A DNA stretch of 39,349 nt, taken from a virus. A program made the position numbers and the translations under genes. Of this stretch, positions 28,633 to 37,803 are shown in pieces. The first letter of the stretch is position 1. Each line of letters starts with the position of its first letter. The notes under the pieces were generated by a model. It saw only the letters and a program-made list of their open reading frames with translations, was not told the origin of the DNA and searched no databases. The DNA lies in IMG/VR virus record IMGVR_UViG_3300023210_000087, positions 1 to 39,349 of that record. One strand, 5' to 3'.

Positions 28633-29412
28633 ATGGAGTATAAAATCTGTACAGTGTGTAATGATGAATTACCTGAAACAACTGAATATTTTGAATGTAG
28701 AAAAAATGGTAAATTACGTCATAGTTGTTTAATTTGTAGACAAATCTTCCGAATGAAAAGTTTTAGAAAGAATAAAGATCGTATATTGAAACAAAATAGA
28801 GAATGGTATTATGAAAATAGAAATTATAGATTAGCTCAGTGTAAACAATATAACAACGCACATAGTGAGATAGTTAAAAGGAGACGCTCATTAAGAAATT
28901 CTTCTCCTATACTGTCTTCAAGTAAAGTATTTAAGAGTTTATCAGAGTATGAAGATACAAGATTAGATCCAAAAAATAATGATTTAGGGCAAGTTAAATG
29001 TAGATATTGTGGGGAGTATTTCAATCCTACTTTTTCAGAATGCCATGCAAGACAGGGAGTAATTTTTAGGGATGAGAAAGGGGAATGTAATTTATACTGT
29101 TCAGATCATTGCAAGCAAGCTTGCTCAACATATGGACAAATTTTATACCCTAAAGGATTTAAAAAATCAACATCAAGGGAAGTACAACCGGAATTAAGAA
29201 AATTAGTTTTAGAAAGAGATAATTGGGAATGTCAAAAATGTGGTAAAACGCAACAAGAATCTCAATTACATTGTCATCATATTGAGGGAATTCATCATAA
29301 TCCTATAGAATCGGCGGATGTAGATATGTGTATAACATTGTGTAGAGAGTGTCATAAGGAAGTTCATAAAAGGGAAGGGTGTACTTATGTTGATATGAGG
29401 TGTGCCTCATGA
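28633..29412 (+). CDS. HNH endonuclease with zinc ribbons
   Basis: The ATG at 28633 (MEYKICTVCNDELPETTEYF) after TAAGGAATT is preferred over 28612. Domains: an N-terminal Cys4 ribbon (CTVCNDE ... SCLICRQ), a basic linker, a second Cys cluster (CRYCGEYFNP ... CSDHCKQAC) and a C-terminal HNH nuclease (NWECQKCGKT, LHCHHIEGIHHNP, LCRECHKEVHK). About 260 residues. Its stop overlaps the next gene's ATG (ATGA). Likely a homing endonuclease inserted between virion genes. Confidence 0.88.
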   Translation: MEYKICTVCNDELPETTEYFECRKNGKLRHSCLICRQIFRMKSFRKNKDRILKQNREWYYENRNYRLAQCKQYNNAHSEIVKRRRSLRNSSPILSSSKVFKSLSEYEDTRLDPKNNDLGQVKCRYCGEYFNPTFSECHARQGVIFRDEKGECNLYCSDHCKQACSTYGQILYPKGFKKSTSREVQPELRKLVLERDNWECQKCGKTQQESQLHCHHIEGIHHNPIESADVDMCITLCRECHKEVHKREGCTYVDMRCAS

Positions 29413-29753
29413 GTTGTATATCAATTAGTGATACTAATCCGTGCGATGGTGGAAGCGCTGTCATAACCTTAGCCTTTGAGGATGAGGATGAGAATGTCGT
29501 TGTACCTTCAAATTTACAATGGCAACTCATGAATAAACACTTGGAAATCATGAATAGTCTTAGCTTTGCTAATAATGATTTTACAGGTGATACAGTCGTA
29601 CTCTCTGGTGATGATATTACACTTGAAGATTCTTCTGATAGTGGTGAACGATATTTTTGTGTTAAGGGTTTATATACAAGTGATGCAGGGGCAGATTTAC
29701 CGATTATCGGTGAGTTGAAGTTTACAATCCAAGATATTAGGAATATAGCGTAG
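29409..29753 (+). CDS. probable virion protein, 114 aa
   Basis: The ATG at 29409 overlaps the HNH stop. The product opens MSCISISDTNPCDGGSAVIT and is acidic and beta-rich (FEDEDENVVVPSNLQWQLMN, DSGERYFCVKGLYTSD), with an Ig-like feel. It is placed between fibre genes and terL. No family recognised. Possibly a fibre or neck decoration protein. Confidence 0.5.
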   Translation: MSCISISDTNPCDGGSAVITLAFEDEDENVVVPSNLQWQLMNKHLEIMNSLSFANNDFTGDTVVLSGDDITLEDSSDSGERYFCVKGLYTSDAGADLPIIGELKFTIQDIRNIA

Positions 29754-29755
29754 TT

Positions 29756-30451
29756 ATGCACATGGTTTATGAAACAATAAACTTAATTAATGGAAAGAAG
29801 TATATTGGGGTTCATAAAATTCCTAATGGATATGACTATTATCTTGGCAGTGGGGTTCTTCTTACAAAAGCTATTAAAAAATATGGTAAAAATAGTTTTA
29901 AAAGAAAAACCCTTCTTATAATTTCTTCACTTCTTGAAGCCCATTATTATGAGAGAAAATTAATTACATCAGAAATTATAAAATCCCCAGATTATTATAA
30001 CATTGCCCGTGGGGGTTATGGTGGAAATATTGGAAGTGGGTCTGCTAATCCTTTTTACGGTAAAAAACATTCCTCGGAAACTCGAAAACGGATGAGCAAA
30101 ATCCAGAGAAATAAAGAATTCACTATAGAAGGTATGAATAATTTAAGAGAGGCGGGTAGAGCAAGGGTTGGATATAAGCATTCTGATAAATCAAAAGAGA
30201 AGATGAGAATGGCTCAATTAGGTAATAAAGCTTCGTTAAAAACAAAGGAAAAATTGAGGATATCTCATTTAGGTGCAAATTCACGATCAAGAGTGATAAT
30301 TTGTGTAGAAACAGGGGATGAATATGTTACTTCTGTTGAAGCAGCGGTGTGTGTAGGAATAAAAGCCCCTCATAATATAAGATTAGTTTGTCAAGGTATT
30401 CGAAAAACTGCTGGTGGATATCACTGGAGATATAAGGATGGTATATGTTAG
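29756..30451 (+). CDS. GIY-YIG homing endonuclease with NUMOD3 motifs
   Basis: 231 residues. The N-terminal nuclease has VYETINLINGKKYIGVHK in place of a strict GIY...YIG, followed by YLGSGVLLTKAIKKYGKNSF and the Glu-bearing helix (LLEAHYYERKLI). The second half carries NUMOD3-type DNA-binding repeats (NPFYGKKHSSETRKRMSK, GYKHSDKSKEKMRMAQLG, LKTKEKLRISHLGAN) and a C-terminal helix-turn-helix-like module. It immediately precedes and overlaps terL by 7 bases, a typical place for a homing enzyme that targets a conserved gene. Confidence 0.9.
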   Translation: MHMVYETINLINGKKYIGVHKIPNGYDYYLGSGVLLTKAIKKYGKNSFKRKTLLIISSLLEAHYYERKLITSEIIKSPDYYNIARGGYGGNIGSGSANPFYGKKHSSETRKRMSKIQRNKEFTIEGMNNLREAGRARVGYKHSDKSKEKMRMAQLGNKASLKTKEKLRISHLGANSRSRVIICVETGDEYVTSVEAAVCVGIKAPHNIRLVCQGIRKTAGGYHWRYKDGIC

Positions 30452-31938
30452 GCCCTTCGTCAAAAAAACAAGAAATGATGCTTAATAATAACGCCCAGAT
30501 CTTAGTAATTGGTGGAGCCGTAGCCGGTGGTAAAAGTTATGTATTAAATATGATTCCCCTGCGATATGTCGATTGTCCTAATTTTAATGGAATAATGTTT
30601 AGACGTACAACTGTTCAACTTAAGGGTCAGGGTGGTATGTGGGATTGTAGTAATGAGATTTATAATCAACTCCCAAAACATAATAGGCCGAATATGCGGG
30701 ACTATGATTTAACAGCGACATGGAAGAATGGTGCTAAAATGAAGTTTTCTCATATGGAGCATGAGAAAAATAAAATTGATCATCAGGGTTTACAATATAC
30801 ATTTATCGGCATGGACGAGGGAACACATTTTAGTTGGACTCAGACAGAATATTTAATGTCCCGGTTAAGATCAAGTTCTAAGCATCCATCTCGAATGGTT
30901 ATTAGTTGTAATCCAGATCCTGATAGTTGGTTATATCCAATGATTGAATGGTATCTCGACTCTGAGGGCTTTCCAAATCCAAAAAAGGATGGTGTTATCC
31001 GATATTATGTTCGTAAAGATGGAGAGTTTAAGTGGTCATCTGATAAAAAAGAATTAATTGATAGGTATTCAACTAAGTGGAAAAAGGCTCGTCCAATCTC
31101 ATTTTCTTTTATAAGTAGTACTATTTATGATAATCCTATATGTATTGCTGAGAATCCTGAATACTTAGATTTTTTGGAGGGGTTGAATAAGATTGATAAG
31201 GCAAGATTGCTCCATGGAAATTGGAAAGTAAGACTTGTAGGAGCAAATTATTTTCAAAGAGATAAAATACAGAAATTAAATTCAATTCCATTGCTGGCAA
31301 ATTGTTGTAGAGCATGGGATAAGGCATCAACAGAGCCAAATGATAATAATAAGTTTCCAGATTACACAGCATGTATAAAAATGTATAAAACTGAAAATAA
31401 TGATTTTATTGCTACAGGGGAATTTGATGTTTCTAACCATGATGCTATTGAGCCAGAGATCTTTGGTAAGTTTAGACATAAACCCGGTCAAAGGGATAAT
31501 ATTATTCTTAAACAGGCTAAATATGATGGCACAGATTGTAAAGTAATAATGCCGGTAGATCCCGGTGCCCATGGATTGACAGAATATATAGAGAGTGCAA
31601 AGAAATTAGCCATTCATGGATTTGTTGTGAAAAAAGATGTTGTAGCACCACAAAAATCAAAGTTACAAAAGTTTGTACCCTTTTCTGCTGCTGTTGATAA
31701 TGGGTTTGTTTATATTGTTGAGAGTACATTTAATAAAAAAACTCTTGATGCAATTTATAGTGAACTTGAAGCTTTTGATGGAGAAAGATCTACCAACTCT
31801 CGTAAAGATGATTGGCCTGATGTATTTGCAAGTGCTTATAACTTTTTAACAAAAGAAACTGTTATCCCACAATTTACCTTACCACAGTGTGGTATGAATA
31901 TTAACTTAATGGAAATGAAGAAGGCGATTAACGCATGA
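30445..31938 (+). CDS. terL: terminase large subunit
   Basis: 497-residue DNA-packaging motor. The N-terminal ATPase has Walker A GGAVAGGKS (residues 23-31) and Walker B TFIGMDEGTHF with the catalytic Asp124-Glu125. The C-terminal RNase H-like nuclease shows its first Asp in RAWDKAS (about residue 292), a middle PVDPGAHG and a last Asp in DDWPDVFAS near the end. It cuts concatemers and pumps DNA into the prohead through the portal. Overlaps the GIY-YIG gene upstream and the portal gene downstream (ATGA). Full length for the family. Confidence 0.95.
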   Translation: MLGPSSKKQEMMLNNNAQILVIGGAVAGGKSYVLNMIPLRYVDCPNFNGIMFRRTTVQLKGQGGMWDCSNEIYNQLPKHNRPNMRDYDLTATWKNGAKMKFSHMEHEKNKIDHQGLQYTFIGMDEGTHFSWTQTEYLMSRLRSSSKHPSRMVISCNPDPDSWLYPMIEWYLDSEGFPNPKKDGVIRYYVRKDGEFKWSSDKKELIDRYSTKWKKARPISFSFISSTIYDNPICIAENPEYLDFLEGLNKIDKARLLHGNWKVRLVGANYFQRDKIQKLNSIPLLANCCRAWDKASTEPNDNNKFPDYTACIKMYKTENNDFIATGEFDVSNHDAIEPEIFGKFRHKPGQRDNIILKQAKYDGTDCKVIMPVDPGAHGLTEYIESAKKLAIHGFVVKKDVVAPQKSKLQKFVPFSAAVDNGFVYIVESTFNKKTLDAIYSELEAFDGERSTNSRKDDWPDVFASAYNFLTKETVIPQFTLPQCGMNINLMEMKKAINA

Positions 31939-33401
31939 GTGATATTGTCGAGAGTATAGAAAGAGGGTGGTTGGGATTAAACCATCAGGGTGGTGCCGGA
32001 TATGGTAATATTACCGAAGATACCAGATCAGAGTTTTTATTTCCTACAAGTATTGCTACCTTCCAATATATGGCTCAGGATTCTGTTATCGCTGCTGCTA
32101 ATAATATTATTGATATTATGATTGGGAAATGTAATTGGAAATTTGAAGCCTCAGAGAATTCCACTGCAAAAGTTCAAGCTGCTACTGATTTTCTCAATTG
32201 GAGCATGACAAATATGGAGCACACCTGGAAAAGTTTTATTGAAGAGGTTGGCTCCTACAGAATTTATGGTTTTCATGTTGCTGAGAAGGTATGGGAACAA
32301 GTTTCTCATGGTAAATATGCAGGAAAATATAGATGGAAAAAATTACCGGTTAGAAGTCAGAGTACAATTGATGGTTGGGAGTTTGATGGATCAGTAAGAA
32401 ACTTAAAAACTATTTTTCAAAGTACAAGTGGTATCCCTAATATCTATGATCTTGCCACAGAATCTGGGCAGATAGAATTACCCGTTGATAAAGTATTACT
32501 CTTCTCTTATAAAAAAAGAAAGGGTAATCCAGAGGGCCATAGTCCCTTAAAAGACTGCTTTCAACCATGGACTTATAAAAAAACTATTGAAAGTTATGAA
32601 GCTGTGGGTGTTGCAAAAGACCTTGGTGGTGTACCTGTAATGTTTATAGATGCGGGTTGGCTTGCAAAGGCACAAGCAGATGCAACAAGTGCTGAAGGTG
32701 TAACACTCGCTACTCTTCAAACATACGCTGAAAATTTACACAGTGGAAATCAAACGTACATGTTTATGCCAATGGCTTATAATGATTCTGGTAAACCTTT
32801 ATTTGACTTTAAACTTATTGGTGTGGATGGCGGTGGAAAACAGTATAATACGAGGGATATTATTAATGGAAAACAATTAGAAATCTTGATGATTTACCTT
32901 GCTGATGTTTTAAAGCTTGGTAACGAAAGTACTGGATCTTATGCCCTGGCAGAAAATAAGAATAACCTTTTAACCTTTGGGATTGAACACCACCTTCAAT
33001 TTATCTCTGATGTGATCGATAATGACCTTGTTCCACAGACTTTGAGAGTTAACGGGTGGGGTAGTATCAAAAAGGAAGAAATGCCTAAATTAGCCTACTC
33101 AGATCTCGATCAGGTTGATTTAGATAATCTTGGTAAATTAATTCAAAGGCTTTCAAGTGTTAATATGATTCCAAGAACCCAAGAAACAGTTAATGAAGTC
33201 TTAACAAAAGCGGGTTTTAAATATCAAGTGACAGAGGGTGATATTGAAAAAGAGAGAGAATGGACAGCTAATACTCTTTATCCTGAGATCTTTACTGCCA
33301 ATGAAAGTGGGGCAGGGGAGGGAATGGAAGAGGGCAATCCGAGTGGAACTGGCAAGTCCAATGGCAATAACTCAGCAATAAATATGGATAATAAAGCATG
33401 A
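31935..33401 (+). CDS. portal protein (DUF935, Mu gp29-like)
   Basis: 488 residues. Features of DUF935 portals include the DSVIAAANNIIDIMIGKCNW region, a FSYKKRKGNPEGHSPLKDCF motif (family pattern G-x-P-x-G-x-S-P-L) and the following W-x-x-K helix. The ring of twelve subunits forms the channel for DNA entry and joins the head to the tail. The C-terminus is Gly/Asn/Glu-rich and probably flexible. Position directly after terL agrees. Start overlaps the terL stop (ATGA). Confidence 0.88.
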   Translation: MSDIVESIERGWLGLNHQGGAGYGNITEDTRSEFLFPTSIATFQYMAQDSVIAAANNIIDIMIGKCNWKFEASENSTAKVQAATDFLNWSMTNMEHTWKSFIEEVGSYRIYGFHVAEKVWEQVSHGKYAGKYRWKKLPVRSQSTIDGWEFDGSVRNLKTIFQSTSGIPNIYDLATESGQIELPVDKVLLFSYKKRKGNPEGHSPLKDCFQPWTYKKTIESYEAVGVAKDLGGVPVMFIDAGWLAKAQADATSAEGVTLATLQTYAENLHSGNQTYMFMPMAYNDSGKPLFDFKLIGVDGGGKQYNTRDIINGKQLEILMIYLADVLKLGNESTGSYALAENKNNLLTFGIEHHLQFISDVIDNDLVPQTLRVNGWGSIKKEEMPKLAYSDLDQVDLDNLGKLIQRLSSVNMIPRTQETVNEVLTKAGFKYQVTEGDIEKEREWTANTLYPEIFTANESGAGEGMEEGNPSGTGKSNGNNSAINMDNKA

Positions 33402-33610
33402 AAATAATATTAGATTCAGGAACAGAACTTACATGGGAAGAGGTGATTGAGGTTGTGGAGCGGTTTAAAGGTCTTTTTACAGAGTCCCCTGTCACCATTC
33501 CATTTCAGACGGAATTTCATCAATTTGAACACTTACCGTATGAAGTTACTTGTACTGATGATGGTGTTGATTGGTATGACCAACCTTATTGTACATGTGG
33601 AAATGTATAG
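33398..33610 (+). CDS. hypothetical protein, 70 aa
   Basis: ATG overlaps the portal stop. The product MKIILDSGTELTWEEVIEVV plus a Phe/Pro-rich middle and CTDDGVDWYDQPYCTCGNV has a C-terminal Cys cluster. No family recognised. It is followed 2 bases later by a GIY-YIG gene; whether it was once continuous with a downstream gene before that insertion is unknown. Confidence 0.5.
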   Translation: MKIILDSGTELTWEEVIEVVERFKGLFTESPVTIPFQTEFHQFEHLPYEVTCTDDGVDWYDQPYCTCGNV

Positions 33611-33612
33611 AT

Positions 33613-34365
33613 ATGAAGTATTATCTATACTGGATACATAGAACGTGTCAGATAGATATAACATCTGAGGGATATGTTGGTGTTACACAGAATCCCCATA
33701 AAAGATTTAATATTCATAGAAATAATGCGAGAAAAGGATCATTTTATCACGTTCATTTAGCAATAAGAAAATATGATGATATTCAGTATGATATCTTATG
33801 TGTAGGAGATGTTAATTATATTAGGGATTTAGAGTATAAGTTACGATCTAATCTTGATATTGGGTGGAATATGAGAAAAGGGGGTGGGATAACTGATATT
33901 GAAATAAGTGAGTTACGAAGAAAAAGTTTTAAAATAATATCTGAAAAGTTAATGAAGGTTTCCAGATTTGATATTATTAAGATGCTCCTTGATTATCATA
34001 TTAGAGGTTATAGTGCTAAGAATGTTGGTGAGAAATTTGGTATCTCAAAAAGTACAGCTCTTCGTCACATAAAAGATAAAGGTAATATTTATCCAGATTT
34101 AAAAGTCTATCGAAAAATTATTAAGAAGTTAAGGGTTGAACCTATCAATAATTTACAAAAATTATCAGAAGATATGTATAATAATATTATAGATGATAAA
34201 CTTTCTGGTCTCAGAGAACGGGAATTAAAAAACAAATATCAGCTGTCCCTCTCCTCTATATATAGAATATGTATCGGAGGAGTAGAGATTACTAAAAAAT
34301 TTGAGTCTTATAGGGGTAATATTATCGCATTAATTAAAAAGGAGCAAGAATGTCTGAGAAATTAG
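33613..34365 (+). CDS. GIY-YIG endonuclease
   Basis: The ATG at 33613 is preferred over the upstream frame opening at 33589. The N-terminal domain reads YYLYWIHRTCQIDITSEGYV and GVTQNPHKRFNIHR, a GIY-YIG nuclease with the catalytic Arg, then WNMRKGGG. The C-terminal two thirds hold two helix-turn-helix segments (VGEKFGISKSTALRHIKDKG and ELKNKYQLSLSSIYRICIGG) for DNA binding. 250 residues. It lies between the portal row and the protease gene, overlapping the latter by 16 bases. Probable homing endonuclease. Confidence 0.85.
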   Translation: MKYYLYWIHRTCQIDITSEGYVGVTQNPHKRFNIHRNNARKGSFYHVHLAIRKYDDIQYDILCVGDVNYIRDLEYKLRSNLDIGWNMRKGGGITDIEISELRRKSFKIISEKLMKVSRFDIIKMLLDYHIRGYSAKNVGEKFGISKSTALRHIKDKGNIYPDLKVYRKIIKKLRVEPINNLQKLSEDMYNNIIDDKLSGLRERELKNKYQLSLSSIYRICIGGVEITKKFESYRGNIIALIKKEQECLRN

Positions 34366-34754
34366 ATGTATCAATTAATACAAGGTTAGCAAAATCTATT
34401 GATGAGGAGAAGAAATTATTTAAGTGTGTTGTATTAAGACCAGAACAGTATGATAATGATGGTGAGAATCAAGACTTTTATTCTTCTGAGGTTGTAGAGA
34501 AAGCTTGTCATGATTTCAATATGTATTGTCAACAAGGTAATGTTCAGCATCTTATAAATACCGATCTTATAAAAGTTGCTGAAAGTTTTATAGCTGATGT
34601 AGATTATTCTTTAGGGGAAGGTTTGGTAAAGAAAAATGATTGGGTAATGGTGGTAAAAATCTTTGATGATGCCATTTGGAAAATGTGCCAAGATGGTGAG
34701 TTTACGGGATTTTCAATTGGTTGCACAGCAATAGTGGAGGTAGAGGATGAGTAA
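34350..34754 (+). CDS. XkdF-like prohead protease
   Basis: 134 residues: FKCVVLRPEQYDNDGENQDF, HDFNMYCQQGNVQHLIN, AESFIADVD, KKNDWVMVVKIFDDAIWKMC and GEFTGFSIG. This order matches the XkdF putative serine-protease domain of phages with DUF935-type portals. His67 and Ser79 are candidate catalytic residues. It would cleave the scaffold and capsid during head maturation. ATG follows AAAAAGGAGCAAGA. It overlaps the scaffold gene by 8 bases. Confidence 0.8.
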   Translation: MSEKLDVSINTRLAKSIDEEKKLFKCVVLRPEQYDNDGENQDFYSSEVVEKACHDFNMYCQQGNVQHLINTDLIKVAESFIADVDYSLGEGLVKKNDWVMVVKIFDDAIWKMCQDGEFTGFSIGCTAIVEVEDE

Positions 34755-35577
34755 AAGAATTGTCCATGAATTGGACTTTGAGAAGGAAGGTGCGCATGTA
34801 GCCCTGGTTAGCCAAGGGGCAAATCAGCAATCGGTGCTTCTAATGAAACAAAAAAAGGAATTAAAAAAGTCTGAGGATATTCAAATTACTACATCTATGG
34901 CTACTTTTTTAACTACCTTTTTTTATATGTATCATGAGGATGCAAATGAATTAGCTGAATTATTGGGTTTTGAGCCTACCGATTGGGTTTATAATATAAT
35001 TGGGGAGGATACTTCTGTTACTGTATTGAAATCATACAGTGATGGGGATAAAATCTCACAAGATCTTTATGAAAAGATTGAGAAAATGGGTGTTGAATTT
35101 ACACAATTAATTAAGAAGGAAAAAGAAATGAAGAAAACGAAAGAAGAATTGAAAAAAGAAGAAGCTGCTCTTCAGAAATCAATTGATGATGCCGTCAAAG
35201 TTGCTGTTAAAGTTGCTCTTGAGAAAGCAGATGTAGAAAAGGGCGTAGCTTTAAAAGCTAAAGACACTGAGATTGCTGATTTAAAGAAAGCTGAAGATAC
35301 CAGAGTTAAAGATGGGTATGTTGAGCTTTGTAAGGGTTATTCATTTGTTGAGGATGCCGATGTCCTTGCAGATACCCTATTCAAATGTAAGGGAATTGAA
35401 GGTTTTAATATCATTCTTGATACACTTGAAAAGGCAAGAACCGCTATAGCGGGGGAACTTGAAGGGGAATTAGGAACAGATCAGGAGAAAGTCTTGAAAA
35501 AAGAAGATGTCCCTGATCATTTAACAAAAACTGCCGAGTTAATTAAAGCAAGACACGGTAAAAAGGAGAATAAATAA
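34747..35577 (+). CDS. capsid scaffold protein
   Basis: 276 residues. The N-terminal DFEKEGAHVALVSQGANQQS with following LLMKQKK resembles the conserved start of XkdF-linked scaffolds. Residues 115-185 form a Lys/Glu coiled coil (KKTKEELKKEEAALQKSIDD, VALKAKDTEIADLKKAEDTR), as expected for a transient internal scaffold. The C-terminus (ELIKARHGKKENK) is basic and may touch the capsid. Placed between protease and decoration/capsid genes. Confidence 0.75.
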   Translation: MSKRIVHELDFEKEGAHVALVSQGANQQSVLLMKQKKELKKSEDIQITTSMATFLTTFFYMYHEDANELAELLGFEPTDWVYNIIGEDTSVTVLKSYSDGDKISQDLYEKIEKMGVEFTQLIKKEKEMKKTKEELKKEEAALQKSIDDAVKVAVKVALEKADVEKGVALKAKDTEIADLKKAEDTRVKDGYVELCKGYSFVEDADVLADTLFKCKGIEGFNIILDTLEKARTAIAGELEGELGTDQEKVLKKEDVPDHLTKTAELIKARHGKKENK

Positions 35578-35963
35578 TGGCTGCTGATTTAACAAGAGGA
35601 GCAAAAATTTCTGATGTACTACAGTGGGAAGTAGATGGAAATAAACAAGGGTATTGCAGAACAACTTTCGCTACTGTAACTGTTGAAGCTGATATGGGTG
35701 TCGGGGCTTGCCTTGACTCATCTGGTGATTGGCTTGATGGTAGTGGTAGTAATGGTGGTAATGTAACAATGGTAGTAATTGATGAGACCATTTATGATAA
35801 GAATGAAACTGGTGATCATGAGTTGGCTGTCCTTTATAGAGGCCCGGCTACTGTAGCTAAACAGGCTTTGACATTCGATGGGACTACAATTGCTGCTGAT
35901 TTAACTGCTGCTGCTGCTGCGCTTGAGGTTCTTGGAATTCAAGTTGTAGACTCTATAGCTTAA
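35577..35963 (+). CDS. head decoration protein
   Basis: 128 residues, Gly/Ala/Thr/Val rich and beta-like: TFATVTVEADMGVGACLDSS, ELAVLYRGPATVAKQALTFD and an Ala-rich end (AADLTAAAAALEVLGIQVVD). In this position, just before a gpE-like capsid gene, such a protein usually serves as a gpD-like trimeric cement protein. AAAAGGAG before the ATG, which overlaps the preceding stop (TAATG). Confidence 0.7.
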   Translation: MAADLTRGAKISDVLQWEVDGNKQGYCRTTFATVTVEADMGVGACLDSSGDWLDGSGSNGGNVTMVVIDETIYDKNETGDHELAVLYRGPATVAKQALTFDGTTIAADLTAAAAALEVLGIQVVDSIA

Positions 35964-35981
35964 TAAAGGAGAAATAATAAA

Positions 35982-37058
35982 ATGATTACAAGATCTTTAA
36001 CAAACGGTAATAGTGTTGTTGATTGGACAAAAGAAATTAACACAATCCCTAACCAGTATGGTTTATTTAATGGAATGGGGTTGTTTATTGGTAAAGGAAT
36101 TTCTACTGAAACTGTTCTTTTTGACAAAGAAACATCTACAACTACCATGCTTCCACAGACTAATAGAAGAGTTGGTAGTGCTTTCAAGAATAAAGGAAGA
36201 ACACTGGAAACATTCAGTCTTGCACTTCCTTATTTCAAACATGAAGATGCAATTTTTCCTACTGATGTACAAGGTTGGAGACAGGGTGGAACACCCGATG
36301 CGGCAGAAGACCTTCCAAACGTAAGATCTGATAAAATGGAAGATATGAGAAGAAACGCTGATCAAAGTATTGAGTACATGAAAATCAGTGCTACAAAAGG
36401 TTTGACTGTAGACCCTGAAGGAAATACTCTTGCAGATATGTTTACCGAATTTGGTGAGTCTCAAAAAGAGATTGATTTTGCTCTCGGAACTGCAACTACC
36501 AGCGTTGATAATAAAATTGCTGAATTAAAAAGATATGTAGCAAAAAATGCTAAGACAGGTGGAGCTATGGGCCAGATTCAAGTTCCTTGTTCACCAGAAT
36601 TTTTTGATTCATTAGTAACTCACCCTAATATGATTGCTGCTTATAATTACTACCAGAATACCGGTAATGAGAATAAACAACTAAATAGGGATGACCTTTC
36701 AGCTTTTGAGAAATGGGGTGTTGTTGATACTTTTAGGCATAAAGGGATTGTTTTCTTCTCTTATGATGCTGTATTCACACAGCCTGATGGAACGGAAGTA
36801 AGAGCTTATGGAACAACTTCCACTGAGCTTACAAAGAGAGTTGGATATAGTATTGTTAGGGGCATGAAAGATCTTTATAGAGGATATTTTGGGCCAGCTA
36901 ATACTCTTAGCGGTGCAAATAAGATCGGAAAAGAAATGCATCTTTATGAATACAGAGATCCTAAAGATAAGTATTTGGAGCTTGAACTTGAAATGGCTCC
37001 ACTTTACTTTCTGACAAAACCTCTTGTTTCAGTTAAGTGTAGTACAACAACTTATTAA
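35982..37058 (+). CDS. major capsid protein (lambda gpE-like)
   Basis: 358 residues with the gpE-family layout: an N-terminal NQYGLFNGMGLFIGKGISTE, a P-domain region with LETFSLALPYFKHEDAIFPT and DVQGWR, a long helix (EDMRRNADQSIEYMKISATK) and a C-terminal MAPLYFLTKPLVSVKCSTTT. It forms the HK97-fold shell. AAAGGAGAAATAATAAA before the ATG, the strongest site in the block, and a hairpin right after the gene, both as expected of a highly expressed gene. Confidence 0.9.
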   Translation: MITRSLTNGNSVVDWTKEINTIPNQYGLFNGMGLFIGKGISTETVLFDKETSTTTMLPQTNRRVGSAFKNKGRTLETFSLALPYFKHEDAIFPTDVQGWRQGGTPDAAEDLPNVRSDKMEDMRRNADQSIEYMKISATKGLTVDPEGNTLADMFTEFGESQKEIDFALGTATTSVDNKIAELKRYVAKNAKTGGAMGQIQVPCSPEFFDSLVTHPNMIAAYNYYQNTGNENKQLNRDDLSAFEKWGVVDTFRHKGIVFFSYDAVFTQPDGTEVRAYGTTSTELTKRVGYSIVRGMKDLYRGYFGPANTLSGANKIGKEMHLYEYRDPKDKYLELELEMAPLYFLTKPLVSVKCSTTTY

Positions 37059-37065
37059 TCAAATG

Positions 37066-37081
37066 GGGGAGGAGACTCCCC
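37066..37081 (+). terminator. hairpin after the capsid gene
   Basis: GGGGAG, GAGA tetraloop, CTCCCC: a stable 6-bp stem starting 7 bases after the capsid stop, followed by TTAAATAAA. The T-run is poor, so it may limit read-through or protect the capsid message 3' end. Confidence 0.6.
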
Positions 37082-37103
37082 TTAAATAAAAGGAAAATAA
37101 AAT

Positions 37104-37778
37104 ATGTGGTTTCCATACTTAAAAACCCACACTATCATTGATATTGTTGACGGAACTACGACTACCATGGCAAATATTTATGCTGCTGTCGCTGCTCACT
37201 TGGCTTTGGTTCTAAAAGCAGATACTGCTTCTGCCTATGGTTCTGGGAAATATCAGGATTTTTACAAGGGTGTTGCTGCCGCAAGTGCTACTGCTGTTCA
37301 TGCTGCTATAACACTCGCTGATGGAGCAACTACTGTAGTTACAACTGCTATTACTGCACCTGTTCATTATAGAACTGTTAGTATTACTGGTAATGCAAGT
37401 GGTATTACTGGTAATGTAGTTGTTGTTGGTACGGACAGAGCTGGTAATGCTCAAACAGATACAATTGCTGCAAATGATACTGATACTGTTGTTGGTGTAA
37501 AACCCTTCTCAACAATTACCAGTATAACGGTTCCAGCAAGAACTCAAGCAAGTGATACTATTAGTATTGGTATTGCTGATGTCTTGGGGCTTTCAAGACC
37601 TGTCTCTGCGAGTGCTAATGTACTTTATGTAGGAATTGCTGCTGATGCAGTGAATGCTTCTACATTTACTTACGAAGCTGCTGGTTCAGTCGATACAACC
37701 AATAACACTGTAACCTTAACAACATCAATTACAGCATCAGATGATATTACTATTGACTTTTACTCTTCTGCTCTCTAA
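37104..37778 (+). CDS. probable head or tail surface protein, 224 aa
   Basis: The product opens MWFPYLKTHTIIDIVDGTTT, then is extremely rich in Ala, Thr, Val, Ser and Ile (ATAVHAAITLADGATTVVTT), with beta-sandwich-like repeats and no Cys, and ends in YSSAL. Such composition is typical of a virion surface or head-fibre protein. It follows the capsid gene after a hairpin, with AAAAGGAAAATAAAAT before the ATG. No family recognised. Confidence 0.55.
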   Translation: MWFPYLKTHTIIDIVDGTTTTMANIYAAVAAHLALVLKADTASAYGSGKYQDFYKGVAAASATAVHAAITLADGATTVVTTAITAPVHYRTVSITGNASGITGNVVVVGTDRAGNAQTDTIAANDTDTVVGVKPFSTITSITVPARTQASDTISIGIADVLGLSRPVSASANVLYVGIAADAVNASTFTYEAAGSVDTTNNTVTLTTSITASDDITIDFYSSAL

Positions 37779-37803
37779 CATTTAATAGAACTGGTGGTGA
37801 CCT

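Noticed and set aside
36063-36464. Minus-strand ORF of 133 aa
   Set aside because: Antisense to the major capsid gene, Cys/Phe-rich shadow translation.
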